Part shown: positions 57,847-64,000 of the stretch, piece after piece | Numbering within the stretch: position 1 is the first letter of the stretch | How the letters are laid out: each line of letters opens with the position of its first letter | DNA from: Apodemus sylvaticus | Lineage: Eukaryota > Chordata > Mammalia > Rodentia > Muridae | Reading direction: 5' to 3' | Length of the DNA: 64,000 nucleotides | Assembly: GCF_947179515.1 (NCBI RefSeq) | Contig: NC_067492.1 | Coordinates: 10,611,347 to 10,675,346, forward strand | Program-made: the position numbers and the translations under genes | The notes under the pieces: generated by a model | The model's input: the letters and a program-made list of their open reading frames with translations, nothing else | Told to the model about the DNA's origin: nothing | Databases searched by the model: none

Positions 57847-58184
57847 TTGTGATGGTTCATGGTCATCCTCAAGCTGACTGCATTTAGAATCACCTAGGAG
57901 ACACACTTCTGCTTATGTCCCTGAAGGTGTTTCCAGAGAGGTTTTACCAGTGAGGGACGGATGTGGCTGGCACCATACCAGGTCAAGCTGAACCCTGGCA
58001 CTCATCTATCTGCCTCCTGACTATGAATACAATGTGATCTGCCACCTGCTTCGTGCACGTTCCTGCTGCCATGACTTCTAAGCCAAGATGGACTTACACC
58101 CTCAAACTGTGAGGCAGAATAAACTTCCCCAAGTCGTTACTTGTCAAGTACTTTGTTACAGTGTTGAGAAAGGAAAATAAGGCA
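57847..58184 (+). mobile_element. LTR-like rodent repeat (type C)
   Basis: TGTGATGGTTCATGGTCATC, GCATTTAGAATCACCTAGGA, CTGCCATGACTTCTAAGCCA, CCCTCAAACTGTGAGGCAGA, ATAAACTTCCC and TGTCAAGTACTTTGTTACAG are the full block order. Confidence 0.7.
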
Positions 58185-58195
58185 AGGGTAGTATT

Positions 58196-58546
58196 CTATG
58201 TTCATTTTTGTTACTGTGGCAAAACACCGACACAAAGAAACTTTAAGGGAACAAAAGGTTTCTAGCTACAGTCTGTCACTGAGTGAGGACAGGCACTTGA
58301 AACAGAGACCACAGAGGAATGCTTCCTGTTGGCTCTCCCTGGCTCAGGTTCTGCAGCCCTCCTTATAGGTAACAGGACCACCTGCCTAGGGAATGGTGCT
58401 GCCAGTAGGTGGAACCTCTCACACCAATTAACCATCAAGAGGTTCACTCACAGACCCGCCCACAGGGGAATTTGATCTGGGTAGTCCCCTAATGTCAGCT
58501 CTCTTCTCAGATGACTTGAGCCTGTGTCAAGTTGACATCTGCAGTT
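58196..58546 (-). mobile_element. LTR-like rodent repeat (type A), reversed
   Basis: GTTACTGTGGCAAAACACCG, TATAGGTAACAGGACCACCT, AGATGACTTGAGCCTGTGTC and AAGTTGACAT are the reverse of the type A element. Confidence 0.7.
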
Positions 58547-58549
58547 AAA

Positions 58550-59940
58550 GTCGACAGGGCAGGGTAGTGAGGAGAAAATAATGGGAAATGAAGTTTTGAG
58601 GACAGCTTTGAGAGAACAGATGGTGCAGGTACCGACACAGAGCTCTCAGAAAAGATGTGCAAAATGTCCGTAGATAAACTGCTCAGGAATAACTCCACAT
58701 TGGATCAGGTTACTCCAACACCCAAACCTCATAGCTGCTTAACCATGACTATGTTTTACTCACAGACACGTCTCTAATCCCTAATCAAAGCTCACATTCA
58801 AATAGTAGGGAAGTGCCATTGTAGACACATTTGCCAATCACAGAGTTAAGATATTCAGCAGCATTATAGGCTTGTTAAGGTCTGGTGATGTCTGCCACCT
58901 TCCCTTATAGCCTGTACTTGCTTTCATGTGTTTGAACTGAAACGGCAGCAAATAGAGCCATTTTCAAATATGAAAATCCAACTGCTTCGGGTTTTGAAAT
59001 CTTAGGAAGCTAATTAGAGGGTTCAAGAGGCAATTGCTGGATTTCTTTATATATATATATATTGGAAGCTTTGCGGCACCGTAAATAGGTTCCCATGAAT
59101 GGCGGTAATGTATGTTTGCTTTTCCTTCACAGTTCGACTGAAAACGGTTCATTTTATAAAAGCTACTTGATGCCTGATAGGATTTTTTTTTTAAAAAAAA
59201 CAAAATTGGAAAATGGTGTTTTATCAATGCAGAGTTAAATTCAAACTTCAAAAGGCAGAGTTAGGTGTAAACATGGGATATGCCACCGTAACCGGGCCTG
59301 AATGGATTAAACATGGGAACGTGGCAGGTAAAGGCACTGGCTGGACTCTTCATGAACCACTTTCCCAAGCACATAAATTAACCAAAGGACAGGCAAGCAG
59401 AAGCTGACTGGAGTCTGTGTTCCTCACGTTTCTTGAAGTGTAAATGTCTCTGAGAGAATAGAAATCTGGTCCCGGACAGAGGGAAGGGGCAAAGGGAGAG
59501 GTTAATTATCCCTTGACTCTGGTGGCTTTGGATGTGTGCTTAAGTTTACTCCTCTCTTATCTTGGCCCGGCTACTCTTGCAGTGGGAGCTGACAGGTTTG
59601 CAGAACCCATTTGTGTTTTGTCTCTCTTATTCAATCCTGCTTAAATGCCACATTAAAGATTTATGTAGATTCCTCAGGTCTAGGAGTCTCCTCCCCAGCA
59701 TACACCTGGGCGGTACCTGACTGCTCTCTTAGAGTGTCAGGTGCTTCCTCTCTTAATGACAGGCTGATTTAAGCAGATTTCTCTGGAAGCCTTTTTCTTG
59801 CCAGGCTATAGCCTCAGAGCCAGTGCACCATACACTGCCAGCCTGGCTACCTACTGCTTATGGCACACGCACTCTAGCTAAGAACCTTCCATTTTTCTCC
59901 AAGCAATGCAGAGCCCAATGACTATTTTTCACCTTGAGAG

Positions 59941-59976
<36 letters not shown>

Positions 59977-61195
59977 CTTTTGAGCCCACCACCATGATCT
60001 TGGCTGGGCTGCTCTGAGGCCCTGTTCTTTTCCAGCGCTACCTGTCTGCTTGTGATCTTTCCCCTGCATTGTTTGGAGGGAGCTCTTTTCTGGGATGCGT
60101 TTGCAGCCCTCTCTGCAGCGTCCCCCTGGGAAGAGGTGAAGACAGTTATCTATAGACCCCCATTTCTAATTCTGCCTTCTTCTCTAAACTCCAGGTATCT
60201 AATTACATTTTAAGGTCAGACTGGCAGGCACATTTGTTATGAGCATCGCTTACATTTGATCCACCTCTCTTTAGGACTTAGTTATATTTCTTGCTACCTG
60301 CCTCCTGTCCAGTCTTTCTCTCTTGAACTAAATTGTCAATCTAAGGTCTCTCCATTCTCACCCTGAACTGTTATTACCCACCCCTGTCTCCTGCCTACCC
60401 TGCTGTGGTCATTATGTCTCCCTCAGGAAACTGTCTCCCTTAGCAAGGAGCTCCACGGCTTTCCAATACCCCCCTCCCTCCAAAGCTGCCCGAGTGTCTT
60501 CCCATAGCTATCTATCTGCCGTGTTTGCACAATACAATGGTGCTGTGGTCAAAAGCAAATTGGAAATGAAGTGTTAGGCACACAGACTCTTTTCTCCATT
60601 GCAACAAACCCTTGAACCCCTATTATCCTGTGACAGTGTATGTTTCAGTTTTCAAGATATGTGTTTGCTCATGTGTATCTCTCCACTGTATTTGCCAATG
60701 TAAGCTTTCTAATGAAGGATTCCTTACATGTCTAGGGTCTAGCCTAGCCCTCTAGAGTAAACTGAGGCAACCTATCTGCTATTTGTAGTGTCTCTCTGGG
60801 CTTGGCCATTCTTCTTGGCTCTAGTCTTCTTAAGGTCTTCCCAATTTTCCCAGGCCACGCCCGAGCTCCTTCTTTAGTCTTTTCCTTCCCAGTATGTCCA
60901 CAGCCCTCTCCACGGTCTATTGAAGCCCAACTCTGCCATCAGTTCAGCACTGAGACATAGACATGTAGGCAACCCCAGGGCTGTGCAGCCATACTGCCTG
61001 CTCTGGCACATCTTTACCCTCTGGGAAGCACCTTAAACACTGAGAGTCTCAATTCTTTCATCTGTAACCTGGGAAGAAGAAGGATAGCCACTTCCAAATG
61101 ATAGTAGATCCAATCTGTACATAAGAACAGTGGTGCGGGGTGCAGCATGCTGTGAGCAGCAGGGAAGCAGCACTGGCGTACAGGTGGTCTCTGTC
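58550..61195. other. Long unique intronic stretch
   Basis: No gene or repeat family recognised, except TA at 59047-59062 and an A30 run (59943-59972). Confidence 0.5.
59943..59972 (+). repeat. (A)30 homopolymer
   Basis: Thirty uninterrupted A. I see no SINE or L1 body directly attached. Confidence 0.95.
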
Positions 61196-61198
<3 letters not shown>

Positions 61199-61246
<48 letters not shown>

Positions 61247-61260
61247 CAGAGAGAGAGAGA
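61199..61260. repeat. (GA)n microsatellite
   Basis: GA units with three GACA interruptions. Confidence 0.97.
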
Positions 61261-61264
61261 CGTG

Positions 61265-62735
61265 GTCCTTCCTGGCCATGTTAGCAGCACAGATCTACTA
61301 GACCTACCCGGGGTGGAACATGACCCAGCCCATTCCAGGAAACTCAAAGGCAAAATAAGATGGATATTCCCATTTCCCAGAGTAACTGGAATGCCTCTTC
61401 TAGCTGCAGTCCCAGCCTTCATCTCTTGACCTTCAAAAAATTGGAAGTCAGGGCCTACTAAGATTCTAATCTGTCCTCTTGGTGGACTCTTGGGTTCTGA
61501 ATGCTGAAGGCCACTGAATTTTAAAGGCTGAGGGCCACTCTACCTGGTCCTTTGAGTAACATCATAGACAACCTCATCAAAGACAAGAGGAGAGGGGAAA
61601 AAAACTTAGGTAAGATACTAAGGCTGGGAATAGCAGACCCAACTTTAATTCCTAGCATAGGAGACAAAAGCTTTGTAATGTTCTCTCTCCCTAGCACATC
61701 CTCTCACAGGAGAAAAGTATCAGAGGGCTTGCCTAACAGGAGGCAGGCAGCCGCTGTTAAAAACACTTGGGGATTCACTGTTGGCCCACTGGGGAAGGGT
61801 TATCTATCAACCCTCCCGCCATGACCCTCCTTGTCTTTGTTAGTATTAGTTCACAGCTTGGTGAGCAGGCCCTGAGTTATCCACTTCCCTAGAACTATCT
61901 CATTCAAGCCATTTGTAAAAGGGGGTTCAGGTACTTACCCAGCCCACACAGTGGTGCATGAGTAGGAGTTACCACGTAAACCTTGTGTCTTTGAATCAGG
62001 TCCCTGTGCTAAACAGGCTATTGTAATATAAATGCTAGGGGCCCCTCTACATGGTTCTGATATCGGGTCTGTGAAATCAAAGTCACTGTTCTGACTCCTG
62101 GATATTGGGCATCTCGATGCTTCAGTCAAGTAAGTGGGACCTGAGTTGTGTTGTATCCCTATTGTGTGTGTGTGTGTGTGTGTCTGCCTGCCTGTCCTTA
62201 TGCCAGGAGTCTAATCAATCTCCCCATCCCTTTGTGTTCCCTTTAACAAGAAAAGCTCAGGATTCCCACCTCTCCAGTCGACAGAGGATCACCTGTGCTA
62301 AGGATGTGCTCATCCACCCAGCCCGTCTGCAGTCTGCCTGTTGTAGATACTTTGTTAAACATGTGGGCTTTGGGATCAAGCTGTTGGCTCTTCACTTCTG
62401 TTCCATCAGCTCCTGGCTGTGTGAAGGCAGGATGCCCAGGATATCTCAGAGCCCTGCGCTGTGGTGGTAAGATTTCTGAATATCGAAGGTTTGCAGAGTG
62501 CCTTGTACTGTGTTCAGGCTAGGATGTTTGCTTCTGTTTGTTTCTTTGTTTGTTTTTTAAAGATCAGACAAGTTCAATCTCACAGGCTAGCAGAGCAAAG
62601 GTTTGTTCAGCTCTTTCTAGTGGGCTGCGGTGGCTAGATGCTAAACAGAAGCTTAAGAACTCAGCTCTGTAGATGGTGCACAAGGAAATGACTTTGCATT
62701 TGTTGGAAACACTTAGTGGCTTGATGGGATAAGAC
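61265..62735. other. Unique intronic sequence
   Basis: No gene recognised. (TG)10 at 62164-62183. Confidence 0.5.
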
Positions 62736-62737
62736 AA

Positions 62738-62927
62738 TGAAGAAGAAGATGATGATGATGATAGTGGGAATGATGATGATGCTGATGATAAGATGATGAG
62801 GACGGTGATGCTGCTGCTGATGGTGATGCTGCTGCTGATACTGATATTGATGATTATTATGTCGATGACTGATGATGGTGATGGTGATGGTAGTAATAGT
62901 GAGAAGGATGACAATGGTAGTGATTAC

Positions 62928-62958
<31 letters not shown>

Positions 62959-62965
62959 GTGATAG
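62738..62965. repeat. (GAT)n/(GCT)n trinucleotide array
   Basis: GATGATGAT with GCTGCTGAT and GGTGAT variants over about 230 bp, ending in about 10 perfect GAT units. Frames of S/I or D repeats are artefacts. Confidence 0.95.
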
Positions 62966-62969
62966 CCAG

Positions 62970-63425
62970 AAGTAGATGGTGATCATGCTCTCATGATGAA
63001 CTTCATAGGATTGATAATGAGCTTTGTAAGTTCCTGGCCCTCATATATGCAGAGATGGTACACAGATTTTTGTCCTGTTACTTGCAAAGTGAAGCTTAAA
63101 GGAAATGAAGCCTTGGGCATAGAAATGCGGAGTCTAGAATGTTGTTCATGTTTCCCTGTTGTTATTTAATAACTTGTAATTATGTTGGAGATAGGGTTCA
63201 AGTTTAACCTATTTATTTTTCCTTTACTACTTTCTAAAACAGACCTAATCCTTGAGTTACAGTAACAACAGGGGCTATTTGGCTTCACTTCTGAATTAAA
63301 ATAAAAAGTGGAGAAGAGAAATTGGCTATGGTAGATAAAAAGATGGATCTTGAAGAATGGAAGAGCATCCATGGATAGTGGTCAGATTGCTCCTTGGCTC
63401 AGTTGCCAACTCTTTGACTTATGAT
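62970..63425. other. Unique intronic sequence
   Basis: Nothing recognised. Confidence 0.5.
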
Positions 63426-63430
63426 GTTCC

Positions 63431-63562
63431 CACATGACCTAATGGCCTCATGGGTTGTTGGATCACATGTCCTAATGGCCTCATGGGTTGTTGGACCACA
63501 TGTCCTAATAGCCTCATGGGTTGTTGGACCACATGACCTAATGGCCTCATGGGTTGTTGAAC
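63431..63562. repeat. Four-copy 33-bp minisatellite
   Basis: CACATGACCTAATGGCCTCA plus TGGGTTGTTGGAT begins at 63431, 63464, 63497 and 63530 with only 1-3 differences. Because 33 is a multiple of three, it reads as an 11-residue repeat (TTHEAIRSCGP) on the minus strand, which I consider incidental. Confidence 0.97.
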
Positions 63563-63564
63563 TG

Positions 63565-64000
63565 ACATCCCAGACTTCTGATACTCTGGTTTCAGGCAGA
63601 ATTTTCAAGTTTGTGTTTGTTCTTGGTGATGTCAGGAGAGGTGACTATGGAGAGTAACAGAGATGGACAGGTAAAGAAAGAATGTGGAGAAGGAAGAGTT
63701 CTGGTGAGCGGTTGACCCTTCAACTTTCCAAATATACAATGTGCAGAGTCAGTAGGTGGGGTGGGTAGGAGAAACGAGGATGCCATGTTGAGATGTGTGA
63801 ATGAAAGAGTTGAGATCACATACTTAGTATCCTATTGTTTGAGTGCTACACACTCTTAGCTCCAAGTCACTATCAAGAATCTTTGGTTATAATCAATCTC
63901 AAAATGCCTCTTCTCAACACTCGGTTTAAACAGAATTAGCATGACTCCTTGAAAAACAACCACAGTAGCAAATAACTGACAGATTGTAAAAAAGAAAATA
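63565..64000. other. Unique intronic sequence to the window end
   Basis: Nothing recognised. Confidence 0.5.

Noticed and set aside
62564..62975. Serine/isoleucine- or aspartate-rich protein
   Set aside because: Translation of GAT/GCT trinucleotide repeats.
63431..63562. Repeat array as a CRISPR
   Set aside because: Units are head-to-tail with no spacers, and the genome is mammalian.
63399..63608. 11-residue repeat protein (TTHEAIR) on the minus strand
   Set aside because: Frame stays open only because the 33-bp period is a multiple of three; no flanking gene signals.

Overview
This is a 64 kb piece of a muroid (mouse/rat-type) rodent nuclear genome. The grounds are murine-type SINEs (B1, B2/B3, B4, ID), a URR1-like hAT fossil, L1 3' tails, very many dinucleotide and polypurine/polypyrimidine arrays, low CpG density, and one spliced mammalian exon. 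I cannot separate mouse from rat or a close relative by eye.

Only one coding element is convincing: a 153-bp, 51-codon, in-frame exon on the minus strand (13602-13754). It encodes part of the first extracellular cadherin repeat (EC1) of T-cadherin (H-cadherin, Cdh13), a GPI-anchored cadherin and receptor for multimeric adiponectin and LDL. Everything else is read as intron of this very long gene. Positions 13755-64000 lie upstream of the exon in gene sense, and positions 1-13601 lie downstream. No second exon, complete gene, structural RNA gene or prokaryote-type system is visible. The long open frames elsewhere are translations of simple repeats or chance frames.

Layout in order:
- 1-13.6 kb: unique intron, a B4 and a B1, G-rich blocks, a compound CT/TG/GA array with an internal 126-bp duplication, a cluster of older LTR-like repeats (7.3-8.4 kb), a 490-bp pyrimidine array leading into a B1 that carries an extra 29-bp unit, and a CCAT array.
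- 13.6 kb: the exon.
- 14-26 kb: a tiny L1 tail with a target-site duplication, an ATAC array, (CT)25 facing (GA)37, a TG minisatellite with a CG-alternating core, further repeats and a 350-bp pyrimidine tract.
- 26-48 kb: mostly unique intron. It includes a CpG-rich segment with Sp1/ETS/YY1-like motifs (31.56-32.23 kb), a nested AT palindrome (34.4 kb) and CA arrays.
- 48-64 kb: a 105-bp duplication in TG sequence, a 650-bp purine minisatellite, a URR1-like element, B2/B3/B4 SINEs, an oppositely oriented repeat pair, trinucleotide arrays and a four-copy 33-bp minisatellite.

The genes do not form a pathway here. The features most worth a second look are the CpG/motif cluster, the purine minisatellite, the 34.4 kb palindrome, the facing (CT)n/(GA)n tracts, and several recent tandem duplications that could be polymorphic. 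I found no clearly novel biological system.
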